Assembly (NCBI GenBank): GCA_905116865.2
Contig: CAJHNH020002535.1
Coordinates: 502,117-566,116 of the forward strand
Direction of reading: 5' to 3'
Length of the DNA stretch: 64,000 nucleotides
Source: Candidula unifasciata
Lineage: Eukaryota; Mollusca; Gastropoda; Stylommatophora; Geomitridae
Below are positions 34,870 through 44,965 of the stretch, in pieces; position 1 is the stretch's first letter; the number at the start of each line of letters is the position of its first letter. The position numbers and the translations under genes were made by a program. The notes under the pieces were generated by a model that saw nothing but the letters and a program-made list of their open reading frames with translations, ran no database searches and was not told the origin of the DNA.

Positions 34870-36280
34870 TAAAGACAAGTAAAAACACAAAGAGATAAGT
34901 GAATACAGAGAGAAATAAGTAAACACACAGTGAGATAAGTGAAAATACAGTGAGATAAGTGAACACACAGAGAGATAAGTTAAAACAAAAAGAGAAATGT
35001 AAACACACAGTGGGATACGTAAACACACAAAGAGATAAGTGAACACACTGAGAGATAAGTGAACACACAGAGAGATAAGTAAACACACAAAGAGATAAGT
35101 GAACACATAGTGAGCTAAGTGAAAAAACAGAGAGACAAGTAAACAAACAGAGAGATAAGTGAACACATAGTGAGATAAGTGAAAACACAGAAAGATAAGT
35201 AAACACATAGTGAGATAAGTGAAAACACAGAGAGATAAGTGAAAACACAGAGAGATAAGTGAACACACATAGAGATAAGTGAACACACAGAGAGATAAGT
35301 GAACACATAGTGAAATAAGTAAACACACAGAGAGATAAGTGAACACATAGAGAGACAAGTGAACACACAGAGAGATAAGTGAACACACAGAGAGATAAGT
35401 GAACACACAGAGAGATAAGTGAACACACAGAGAGATAAGTGAACACACAGAGAGATAAGTGAACAGACAGAGAGATAAGTGAACACACAGAGAGATAAGT
35501 GAACACACAGAGAGATAAGTGAACACACAGAGAGATAAGTGAAAACACAGAGAGATAAGTAAACACATAGTGAGATAAAGTGAAAACACAGAGAGATAAG
35601 TGAACACACAGAGAGATAAGGGAAAACACAGAGAGCTACGTGAACACACAGAGAGATAAGTGAATACCCAGAGAGATAAGTGAACACCCAGAGAAATAAG
35701 TGAACACACAGATAGATCGGTGAACAGACAGAGTAAAAGTAAACTCACAGAGAGATAAGTGAACACACAGAGAGATAAGTGAACACATAGAGAGATAAGT
35801 GAACACAAAGTGAGATAAGTGAAAACATTGTGAGATAAGTGAAAACACAGAGAGATAAGTGAACACACAGATAAGTGAACACATAGTGAGATAAGTGAAC
35901 ACACAGAGAGATAAGTGAACAGACAGAGAGATACATGAACAGAGAGATAAATGAACACACAGAGAGATAAGTGAAAAGACAGAGACATAAGTGAACACAC
36001 AGAGAGATAAGTGAACAGACAGAGAGATACATGAACAGAGAGATAAATGAACACACACAGAGATACATGAACAGAGAGATAAGTGAACACACAGAGAGAT
36101 ACACGAACAGAGAGATAAGTGAACACACAGAGAGATACATGAACAGAGAGATAAGTGAACACACAGAGAGATAAGTGAACACACAGAGAGATAAGTGAAC
36201 ACACAGAGAGGTAAGTGAACACACAGAGAGATAAGTGAATAAACAGAGAGATAAATGAACACACAGAGAGATAAGTGAAT
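34870..36280. repeat. 20-bp minisatellite, about 70 copies
   Basis: Unit AAGTGAACACACAGAGAGAT. Variants include GAAAACACAG, ACATAGTGAG and a shorter ACAGAGAGATACATG form on the right (35930-36150). The minus strand is pyrimidine-rich and stop-free in all phases, hence a 488-codon artefact ORF. Confidence 0.97.
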
Positions 36281-36282
36281 AA

Positions 36283-36782
36283 TTAGAAATTAAAGTAACT
36301 GAAATCTCAAATATTTAAGGTTAACAAGTTGTAACTTGACGGAACAAAACACTTGAGAAGTGAAGCTAACACTGATAAATAAAACAGAAAAAGAGATTAG
36401 GAAACAAACATAGAAATAAGTGTACAGGCAAAGAGAGGTAAACAGACACAGAGATAAGTGAACAGAGAGTAGTAAACAGTCAGAGAGAGGTAAACAGACA
36501 GAGAGGTAAACAGACAGAGAGGTAAACAGACAGAGAGGTAAACAGCCAGAGCGATAAGTTAACAGACAGAGAGACGTAAACAGACAGAGAGATAAATGAA
36601 CAGACAAAACCAGGTGAGGAGACAGAGATTTGCAAATAAAAATACGATAGTCAAGATAAGCTTTCGGGCTCTAAGCAAATATTTAGAAATTAAAATAATC
36701 GACATCTTAATCTAAGCTTAGAATATTTTAGGTCAACCAGTTGTTGCTTCGCTGAGCAAAATTCGTGAACACTCGAGCTAGT
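36283..36782. repeat. diverged direct duplicates flanking a 16-bp array
   Basis: 36283-36365 and 36683-36782 share TTAGAAATTAAA, ATATTT-AGGT-AAC-AGTTGT and a following GACGGAAC/GCTGAGCAAAA block in the same order and orientation. Between them 36425-36605 is a degenerate 16-bp repeat (GGTAAACAGACAGAGA). The duplicates bracket the array. Confidence 0.6.
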
Positions 36783-37084
36783 TCTAATTGAAAAATATTT
36801 AATTACTTCGTGTCTGCACAACAATATAAGCAACTCAAGGGTGTGACAGAATCATTCAGGTATGCCTAGGGAGCGAACTAGACACTTTCAAGTGAACAAA
36901 GTGGCGAGGACAAGACGTTTTTCTACGTCCTGTTAGGCATACAGTGCTATGAAAGTTAGTTGCGTATCCTCTACAGGACGTTGCAGAACCAGCTCCGGAA
37001 TTTTTGAACTATTGTGATTTTTCTGAGCAAATTTACGCCCAATGGTTTGCCATTGCGTTCTCTACGGTCGGTTCTCGATACCAC
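36783..37084. other. unique spacer
   Basis: No recognised feature. Confidence 0.35.
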
Positions 37085-37308
37085 TGTCGAAACCAACACA
37101 AGGCTCAAGGCAAATCGGTTCTCTTGGGGTGATGTGGTCATCATTGTGCCAGCCACCTTTGCTTCCCATAACTTAGCCTGGTACCTATGTGAGACTAGGT
37201 CTTCTGGGAAACCAAGGTCATGTTTGACAAAAATCCAGCTCCTGCGGATTTAAGCCCATGACCTTGGAATCGGCAGGCTAGCAACTAGCCGCTACACTAG
37301 GGTGGCTA
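37085..37308 (-). mobile_element. SINE family 1 copy
   Basis: The body shows GGTGATGTGGTCATCATTGT, CTTTGCTTCCCATAACTTA and GCCTGGTACCTATGTGA. It is followed by a minus-strand tRNA-like head with B-box-like GGGCTTAAATCC (near 37245) and GCGGCTAGTTGCTAGCCTGC (37265-37295). It is the same arrangement as the copy at 50.5 kb. Confidence 0.7.
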
Positions 37309-37607
37309 TCTCTGAAGACAATATGTTTGTTTTTCTTGCTAAGTGTTGTGTTTAATCTGTTTATGATGGCTTCGTCTTCGGTTCTTCGCGATTGTCAACC
37401 AGTGCAGAATTCAGTTGTGTGATAGCAGACTCACTTATGGTAAACTTGTAGTACTCGACAGTTAGTGCTGGAGTAAACAACAGTTTGTTGTGAAAGCTAT
37501 TAAGTTTAGTAGCTGTAACTGGAAAGGGGGGGGGGGGGTGAAAAGGGGGGGGGACATCTGACGACTTCATTGCTGGGAAAGCCTAGATTGTGGGAGACGT
37601 CCTGCAA
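37309..37607. other. unique spacer with poly-G
   Basis: Contains two G runs of 10 and 9 separated by TGAAAA (about 37526-37553). No other feature. Confidence 0.5.
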
Positions 37608-37945
37608 CGTCTCCGATACAGAGGTTAAGGAGACAGGACAGAAAGTCAGCTGTTGGAGATGGTCATCGATAAAGAGGTGAAGGAGACAGGACAGGTAGTC
37701 AGCTGTTGGAGATGGTCATTGACACAGAGGTGAAGGGGACAGGACAGGTAGTCAGCTGTTGGAGATGGTCATCGCTACAGAGGTGAAGGAGATATGACAG
37801 GTAGTCAGCTGTTGGAGATGGTCATCGATACAGAGGTGAAGGAGACAGGACAGGTAGTCAGCTGTTGGAGATAGTCATCGATACAGGGGTGAAGGAGACA
37901 GGACAGGTAGTCAGCTGTTGGAGATGGTCACAGGTATAGAGGTGA
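37608..37945. repeat. 53-bp minisatellite, about 6 copies
   Basis: Core AGTCAGCTGTTGGAGATGGT followed by CATCGATACAGAGG; period 53 (37651, 37704, 37757). Confidence 0.95.
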
Positions 37946-38242
37946 ACATTAGCAGATTGCTGGTCGGACTGACAGTGCATTTTCCTTCGCTGGCGACATG
38001 CACAGACTGTATCCTCAGATCGACAGCTTCTTAAAGGGCCAGTAAATCGGCAACTGTTGCATAATTTCCCCTTGACAACGTTTGTCTACGCCACGAAAAC
38101 ACCCGCGCCGTGTTTCTGAGACTCTGATCGTCGCCCAGCTGACGAAACTTATTACTTTTTGATGAATGTTTTTGCCATAGAAACCACACATATGCCGTTG
38201 TAGCTAGAGGTAGGGCCGATATTACAACCTAATGCATCCATA
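37946..38242. other. unique spacer left of the LTR
   Basis: No recognised coding or repeat signal. Confidence 0.35.
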
Positions 38243-38855
38243 TGTTACACGATTCTTGGGGATAAGTAAATGTTTGTAAACATGGCGGTACTTGTATGTT
38301 CAGCTGCTGACTGGGTGCAGTGTTGTGGAGCTAAGTGCCATGTGAAGTGTCTTTAATGTGCCGTCTGTTTTACTGAGTGCTCACGTTGTGTGAGAAGTTC
38401 AAGAACAGTTCACGCTCCAGAACTTGGGATAATATATTGTCTGTTTTGAGTTGTGGAAATGTGTGAATGACAGACTTGTAGAAACAGACTGGTGTCTCGA
38501 CAGGCGTCAATGAGGTTCCTGTGTTAGAGCTGCTGTGAACAGCGCCCCCCTGTGTGGAGAAGGCCTGGGCCAGGAACCAGCGAACGGAAGGTAACTCTAT
38601 CTTTGCCTGTTTACGGTAGAGTGAACGGGTGTGTGGCTGCTTAGTGGCTGTGTCCTGTGTATTTCAACAGATTAGATTTCCACACAAACCAACTTGCTGA
38701 AGTCCTACCTACAGTTTGAATACAAGGCCAGTTTTTCTGCCAATTTATGGGAGTAGCTGGTAATGTTTCATTGGTGCCGGTAGATCTTAGCTGTTTTTGT
38801 GTATCTCTTCTTGAAACCTATCCAGTTCTGCTGTTTACAAGTTCTTTTAGTAACA
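38243..38855 (+). mobile_element. putative 5' LTR of a retrotransposon
   Basis: A 613-bp segment that begins TGTTAC and ends GTAACA, a perfect 6-bp terminal inversion of the TG...CA type. It is followed after 3 bases by TGGCAACGGTGACTGG (38859-38874), which starts TGG as primer binding sites complementary to tRNA 3'-CCA do. ATAATATAT near 38430 could be a TATA element. No second LTR is in the window. The call rests on structure only. Confidence 0.45.
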
Positions 38856-38906
38856 GATTGGCAACGGTGACTGGTAATATTTAAGTTCGTTTAATGAAGA
38901 GGTAAT

Positions 38907-38996
38907 GCCAGACAATTCCACCATACTCAACCCAAATGAACTTCTTAATATACAAGAAGAGTTAGAAACATGCAAATCCTATGTATATATTTGACT
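38907..38996 (+). pseudogene. possible gag start, truncated
   Basis: The first ATG after the putative primer binding site opens MPDNSTILNPNELLNIQEEL then ETCKSYVYI and a stop at about 38994. It looks like the start of a gag-type ORF that was cut off. I recognise no Gag domain. Alternatively it is a chance ORF. Confidence 0.25.
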
Positions 38997-39029
38997 GCAC
39001 CTAATTAGTAGAGTGGAAGGTGCCGTTGT

Positions 39030-39103
39030 TGGGATGCCGTGATTGGGATGCCGTGGTTGGGATGCCGTGGTTGGGATGCCGTGGTTTTGATGCCGTGGTT
39101 GGG
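39030..39103. repeat. 14-bp tandem repeat, about 5 copies
   Basis: Unit TTGGGATGCCGTGG, with one TTTTGATG variant. Confidence 0.93.
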
Positions 39104-39348
39104 ATGTGCCTTAACGGCACCTAGGCATGTTGTGGTGTGTCTGCATGGTTTACCGTTGACACGAACAATCAACTGATCACAAACTTGAGAAAGAGAAAGT
39201 AGCCATTTGTGGCCACATTAGGAAAAGAAGCAATCGGAAATACTTGACAATTATATAGTTTTATAGAAGCAGGGATGGAGAAAGTCAAAGATAGAAGGCA
39301 CTTGATGTTCTCTTGCTATAACAGATGTTTTCTAAATTTTATGTATAT
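39104..39348. other. unique spacer
   Basis: No recognised feature. Confidence 0.3.
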
Positions 39349-39361
39349 TTGTGTGTGTGTG

Positions 39362-39420
<59 letters not shown>
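39349..39420. repeat. (GT)n microsatellite
   Basis: About 70 bp of GT with GCGTGTATG interruptions near the start. Confidence 0.97.
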
Positions 39421-39639
39421 ACAGGATCACAAGATAACGAGAAGCATAGTTACTCACGCCAATCCTACATGGTTAAAGAAATACATTCTTGTTGATGTAA
39501 CTCTGCAGTATTGCACGTAGCGAGATCTGGAGAAATATGGCCAGCAATAAATTGTGCAATGTATTGTTAATGTCCAGATGGTTGACATTCACTAGAGAAA
39601 CATGTTTCTTCACAGATCAGAATATCAGAATCACCAGCA

Positions 39640-40015
39640 GTTCTCTGGATGTTCGCAGACACGGAAGGCAGCATCAGTTCTCTGGACGTTCGCAGACATG
39701 AAAGGCAGCATCAGTTCTTTGGACGTTCTCAGACACGGAGAGCAGCATCCGTTCTTTGGACGTTCTCAGACATGGAAGGCAGCATCCGTTCTTTGGACGT
39801 TCTCAGACACGAAAGGCAGCATCCGTTCTTTGGACTTTCGCAGACATGGAAGGCAGCATCCGTTCTTTGGACGTTCTCAGACACGGAAGGCAGCATGAGT
39901 TCTTTGGACGTTCGCAGACATGGAAGGCAGCATCCGTTCTTTGAACGTTCTCAGACATGGATGCCAGCATCCGTTCTTTGGACGTTCGCAGACATGGAAG
40001 GCATCGTGCGCTCTC
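39640..40015. repeat. 37-bp minisatellite, about 10 copies
   Basis: Core GGACGTTCTCAGACATGGAA followed by GGCAGCATCCGTTCTTT; period 37 (39721, 39758). Variants GTTCGCAG and ACACG alternate irregularly. Confidence 0.95.
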
Positions 40016-40319
40016 ATCGGCCTGCTTGTCTTGATGGCACATACATCAGATATATATGGCGATGGGCAGAACACACGGCGCTGTAGATGATTTCATCCAT
40101 TTCCAGACAGAACAAAGCTATTTTTAATGTGTGAGTCAAAACTGTCTCAAACTGTAGTCACAACGTTTCTCCTACAGCGCCGGTCGCCTAACAGTACAGG
40201 CAACCCTCATTCTGCAGAGAATGCTGACTACAATTCACCTTATGCCTTATGTTATATATCTCCTGCAACTCTCTGTGTACCCCACCATTTTAATTCATCT
40301 GCTGCTATTTGACTTCTCC
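40016..40319. other. unique spacer
   Basis: Perhaps continuous with the decayed LINE to the right; no motif seen. Confidence 0.35.
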
Positions 40320-40690
40320 TGCTTCTGTGTCTGACTGTATGGTGTTTGCCATGTGGTTGCCAGTTAAAAGATATTCTTGTTTTTCCATAAAAGGTTTCCT
40401 AAAATATTTCGGCCAACAGTAACACTTTTCCTTCACTTCTTTACTAGCTAGAAGTGATCGTTCACTTCATCATGAGTGGGTTCATTATTATGTTCTGTTA
40501 CTTTATGTTTGTGTCTGCTCTCTGCCGGCATCAGACAATCAATTTTTGTAATTTATTAGTCATTACTTTAGTTATTTTCCATGTTTCATCTCCAAACAGA
40601 AATGTTGAAAGTGTAATCAGTTTGCATTTCTAACTTTTTTAAGCACTACATTTTCCTGTTTGTTGTCTTGCCGCCTTCTTGTTGAGGACT
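40320..40690 (-). pseudogene. decayed LINE reverse transcriptase fragment
   Basis: Minus strand, with frameshifts: LITLSTFLFGDETWKITKVM, TNKLQKLIV, then RQRADTNIK. LxYGxETWxxTKxxxxKLQxF is the LINE thumb motif, with FGDETW in place of YGSETW. Downstream RKSVTVGRNILGNLL and ATTWQTP may be the tail. Confidence 0.5.
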
Positions 40691-40769
40691 TTCTTCTCTA
40701 GTGCTACAACAGAACCAATCAATGCAGGCGGATACGTGTACATCCGGGTACAGCGACAAGACAAACTAT

Positions 40770-40865
40770 GTATCTTTGCTCGCTGTCGGTGTCAGCCTTG
40801 AACCCTTGACCTCGCTGCTGCAGGTCAACGACAAGGTCATACACGCTAAGCAGTTCACTTTGATG
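40770..40865 (-). mobile_element. tRNA-like SINE head
   Basis: Minus strand: A-box-like TGCTTAGCGTGTATGACC and B-box GGTCAAGGGTTCAAGGC, spaced about 30 bp apart. A plus-strand ORF across it is a shadow. Confidence 0.5.
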
Positions 40866-40889
40866 GAAGGTACCGGTTTAAGTCTGAAT

Positions 40890-41060
40890 TAATCAAGAAA
40901 CAAAAAATGTATTGATTGGCACTCATAGAAAGAAGTAGAAAGATAGAAGAACAAACTAGACAACATAAAAATCGAAAGCTATAGTTACCGTGCCGGGAAT
41001 TGAACCTATCACCTCCAGACGGCGTGTGCGTCTCGCCATGGATACAAGTACACTAAGAAC
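40890..41060 (-). mobile_element. SINE family 2 copy
   Basis: The minus-strand head GGCGAGACGCACACGCCGTC, then GATAGGTTCAATTCCCGGCA (B-box), then the body AGCTTTCGATTTTTATG and TATCTTTCTACTTCTTTCTA. The same head and body occur on the plus strand at 62418-62590, which makes this a dispersed element rather than a tRNA gene. Confidence 0.7.
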
Positions 41061-41122
41061 ATGGTCAACTACGGTTTAAGTCTGGCATCCATTGCTTAAT
41101 CTCAGTTGATATCATACACTTA

Positions 41123-41360
41123 GGGACTGCGTGGTCTCGAGGCATGGCATCTACCTCGAGTTCTGCAGGTCCCGGGTTCAAGCCCCGGTGAAGGCTAGGA
41201 TTTTTTTCCCCCGGGACTCCAGTCATTTTCCCTGGTCTCTGGGTAGTTAGATCGGACGCCCGTGTGTATTGATGCGCAGGTACAAATTTCCTTGGCAGTT
41301 GGAAATCAAAAAAGCCTAACGGCGCTGTCCTGGTAAAATTTGGAGTTAAAAATCTACTTA
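41123..41360 (+). mobile_element. tRNA-derived SINE with clear A and B boxes
   Basis: GGGACTGCGTGGTCTCGAGG (A-box region) and TCCCGGGTTCAAGCCCCGGT (perfect B-box) are spaced as in a tRNA. The body continues with TTTTTTTCCCCCGGGACTCC, CCTGGTCTCTGGGTAGTTAG and TGATGCGCAGGTACAAATTT. The head could drive Pol III transcription. Only one copy of this family is seen in the window. Confidence 0.7.
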
Positions 41361-41848
41361 AAGTTTTCAGGATCCACGCCGGTACTGTGGAGTTAGTGCA
41401 CTGCACTTGAGGTTTTGTTTGGGTTCAGGTTTGAGTCAGAAGTAGAACGGAGCACTTATGGGCTACTATACCCTTGTGAACATGATGTTGATCCTTCGTC
41501 TAAAACCTAAACCTAAAATTGAAATCACAAATCGCGCTGGGCAAAAACTACATGTTGTATATTTTATAATAATGTGTATCAAGGGCACCAGCAGAAAGTT
41601 GGAGAATACCTTTATATTACCAGCTAATGATGGACTTTCCGATACAAAGTCAGATCTATTAATCACGTTATAGATACGACACAGGAAATATATGCTGAAC
41701 AGTCCCCCCCCCCCCCCCCCACCTTTTCCTCTCCTATCTGAGAATACAGACATGACAGTAAATGTGTAGAACCGACAAGGACTGCTACAAGCTTGGCTGG
41801 ACATCAAACTGTCAAGGAAATAGGTCCTTGGTTTCCTAGTCACTAAAG
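41361..41848. other. unique spacer with poly-C
   Basis: Contains CGGAGCACTTATGGGC at 41448-41463, also present at 6311, and a C run of about 18 at 41703-41720. No coding signal. Confidence 0.4.
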
Positions 41849-42016
41849 CAGCGGTCCTGTGTGGGTGGCGACCCTGTTATGGCCGAACCACCCTTTTACC
41901 TGGGTCGCCTAAGACCATTCGAAAACACATATTTACTGAAGTTTAGAATAGTAACTAAAATATTTGTATGTTTGGGTGTCGCCACAGCATGAGGAACTGT
42001 ATTAAAGGTCTCTACA
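41849..42016 (+). mobile_element. hAT-type non-autonomous element, left part
   Basis: Starts CAGCGGTCCTGTG, then GGTGGCGACCCTGTTATGG, CCACCCTTTTACCTGGGTCG and CCTAAGACCATTCGAAAACA. It then continues into TGTTTGGGTGTCGCCACAGC and ATGAGGAACTGTATTAAAGG. These blocks match, from memory, a widespread hAT MITE that has GGGTCGCCTAAGACCATCGG near one end and a CATGAGGAACTGTATTAAAG block near the other. The expected right terminus (a GAACCACTG-type end) is not found; instead the right subterminal block is tandemly amplified. Confidence 0.6.
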
Positions 42017-42155
42017 GCAAAAGGGACTCTATTAAAGGGGAGCCACAGCACGAGGAACTGTATTAAAGGGTCGCCACAACATGAGGAACTGTATTAAAGG
42101 GTCATCACAACATGAGAAACTGTATAAGAGGGTCGCCACAGCATGGTCGCCACAG
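41985..42155. repeat. 31-bp hAT-derived array, left part
   Basis: About 5 diverged copies of the unit CATGAGGAACTGTATTAAAG plus GGTCGCCACAA. It grows straight out of the hAT element at 41849. The same unit in the same orientation resumes at 44240. Confidence 0.9.
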
Positions 42156-42159
42156 CATA

Positions 42160-43560
42160 TCACTCCTGTCGTCGGGTGCCACCTAATGTAAGGATTCCTC
42201 CTTCAGAACAGCAAACAGCACTCAGAGATAATTAGAGGGTTGAGTCGTTTGGCTCGTATTGGTCTAAGGGATTCCCCGTGGCCAATATACGATCAACTTA
42301 TCTCTGGAGTAGGGCAACTCAAGTATTGGCACTACAAAATATATCAGTATATAAATACAATATCTCTAGGCCCACTTGGCTGGACACCCCCACTACTTAC
42401 TAAAGAAAGCCCCCAGGTTATGATAGTTCATTATCATAACCATGTTAACACATATAATGAAGATACATACATACATACACAACTGCTAAACACTTAAAAA
42501 GGTGACATAGAGAAACCTAAGTCAGCCATGAAAATGAATGCATGTATTTAGTATAATATTCAAAATAGAAAATAGTGAAGTAGATGTCAAAACACAACAG
42601 CTGGATTCCAGAATACAATGACTATAATCAAGCACAGTTAAACAGTCAGACAGTCTTGGAAGAAGCATATGTTCATCCTTGGAATCCAGTGGAGCTGTGG
42701 GGAATATAATTGTCACTTATCCCAGTTCCACTGTTGATGTCTCACTCCGCTCCGGGTAAATCGACTGTCTTTGACCCTGGTACTTCCGCTCAACAGGATC
42801 AGGTAATGGAAGAGTACCTCACCATAGAGGACGCAGCAACTGGATAGGCACACAGCACCTTGATAGGCACACAGCAACTGGATAGGCACACAGCAACTGG
42901 ATAGGCACACAGCAACTGGATAGGCACACAGCACCTTGATAGGCACACAGCAACTGCTCCCACGAGTAACTCACAGTACTGTCCCTGAGTTACACACATG
43001 CTCTGGCACTGGATGATGTTTGGGTTATATTGTACCCCATCTTGAGGAGGACAGTCTTCTCAATTGGTAATTGGGAGATAATAAGTGGGTGATGGGTTAA
43101 TTGACTGCTGGGTTATAGGGTATGGTTGGTGGATGTTGGTTGGACTGTGAATCCTCTGCCAGCTCCTCACAAAGGACTCATCCTGCCAAGAAATAACTCA
43201 GAATTAGTCATCACCAAGAGGGTAACATCTTGACAGGAAAGACAGAACAAGCATCAGTCATATCCCACATCTGCTTACTCCTCCCTGCTCTCCTGTTTCA
43301 TTCCTCAGATTGCCTCTCCAGACCAAAAGACATAAGTCTCCTATATTTATCTGTCTGTTTAGTGCAAGAGAAGGCAAGTCAGATATACAGTGGAGATAGA
43401 TAAAGTGGTCTAACACATATATCACTCTCCCTCTCCCCCTCACTCTGCACACAGACACCAATATTTACTGTCAGTACCTGCATTCACTAGCTTTCCCAAC
43501 CGCCCCAGCACTCATTGATCTGGGTCAAGCACACACATACTTTGATTAACAAAGCCCTGA
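42160..43560 (-). mobile_element. possible LTR, inserted in the hAT-derived array
   Basis: On the minus strand a segment ends GAGGAATCCTTACA (42189) and is followed after 5 bases by TGGCACCCGACG (42172-42183), a plausible primer binding site. GTATTTATATACTG upstream (near 42355) could be its TATA box. The outer boundary was not found; 43560 is a guess. It interrupts two halves of the same 31-bp array. An alternative is unrelated unique sequence. Confidence 0.3.
42836..42955. repeat. 19-bp tandem repeat, about 6 copies
   Basis: Unit CAACTGGATAGGCACACAG, alternating with CACCTTGATAGGCACACAG. Confidence 0.94.
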
Positions 43561-43667
43561 CCCAATTCTGTCCCCATTTCGTATGTACCGATTCTCTAGT
43601 TAGTTTCAAACGTACATCTTTGTAAGAGTATTAAGTTTTACCAGTATGGGTGGTTTATTGAGGGCAT

Positions 43668-43745
43668 AAGTTATTTAGTCTGTACAGTGGGAGATCTACG
43701 TTCGAATCCGCTTCTCTAGCGATCAAGAACGGTCGAACTAAGTGG
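43668..43745 (+). mobile_element. weak tRNA-like fragment
   Basis: TGTACAGTGGGAGATCTACG, then a B-box-like GTTCGAATCCGC at 43702. No second copy of a body was found. Confidence 0.3.
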
Positions 43746-44239
43746 GATCACACAGCCGATACTGATTTTTCTATAGCAGTGACTACTTTACAGACATCAT
43801 TCTAGGTACTCGTAAACTATAATTAACTTACCCAAGCATATGTAAAAACTGAGATATTCCAGATTGCCTTGGAAAGTGAAATTTATACAGGCACAGATTA
43901 ACACGTCTGGACGCTTGAGAAGCTGGCAAGGAGAATAGCGTCACTTAGACACTTCAGGCGTTGGTACAAAAGAAGTCCCTTGTATACTGGGGCAAGTAGT
44001 AAATCGTTTTCCACGAAACCTCAAATAACTCCCTTAATATATCTCCAAGAGATATACATTTAAAAGTGGAGTTTAGTTAAAGTAACCAGAAAAGGCAGAC
44101 ATAACAATGTTGTCCAATACCGGCCTATATATATAGATATAAGGGACTATATATTTATGGGCGAGTCCAAGTTTGAATTTTGTGCAGATTACAGGTAAGA
44201 CAGGTTATCAGCCTTACAGACCGATGCGTAATGGCTATC
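43746..44239. other. AT-rich spacer
   Basis: TA-rich (ATATATATAGATATAAGG near 44125). No gene recognised. Confidence 0.4.
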
Positions 44240-44965
44240 ATTTCACGACAATGAGGAACTGTATTAGAGGGTCGCCATAGCGTGAGGAACTGTATTAAAG
44301 GGTCGCCACAACGTGAGGATTTGTATTAAAGGGTCGCCACAACATGAGGACCTGTATTAGAGGGTCACCACAGCGTGAGAAACTGTATTAAAGGGTCGCC
44401 ACAACGTGAGGATTTGTATTAAAGGGTCGCCACAACATGAGGAACTTTATTAAAGGGTCACCACAACATGAGGAACTGTATTAAAGGGTCACCACAACAT
44501 GAGGAACTGTATTAAAGGGTCACCACAACATGAGGAACTGTATTAAAGGGTCACCACAACATGAGGAACTGTATTAAAGGGACACCACAACATGAGGAAC
44601 TGTATTAAAGGGTCACCACAACATGAGGAACTTTATTAAAGGGTCACCACAACATGAGGAACTGTATTAAAGGGACACCACAACATGAGGAACTGTATTA
44701 AAGGGTCACCACAACATGAGGAACTGTATTAAAGGGTCACCACAACATGAGGAACTGTATTAAAGGGACACCGCAACATGAGGAACCGTATTAAAGGGTC
44801 ACCACAACATAAGGAACTGTATTAAAGGGACACCACAACATGAGGAACTGTATTAAAGGGACACCACAACATGAGGAACTGTATTAAAGGGACACCACAA
44901 CATGAGGAACTGTATTAAAGGGACACCACAACACGAGGAACTGTATTAGAGGGTCGCCACAGACA
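44240..44965. repeat. 31-bp hAT-derived array, right part
   Basis: About 23 copies, core CATGAGGAACTGTATTAAAG then GGTCACCACAA or GGACACCACAA; period 31 (44461, 44492). Much more homogeneous than the left part (41985-42155). It stops at GGTCGCCACAGACAGAACAT, where the 28-bp array begins. Confidence 0.96.

Noticed and set aside
34798..36264. 488-codon hydrophobic antisense ORF
   Set aside because: The 20-bp pyrimidine-rich unit has no stop in any phase on that strand; three overlapping frames are open.
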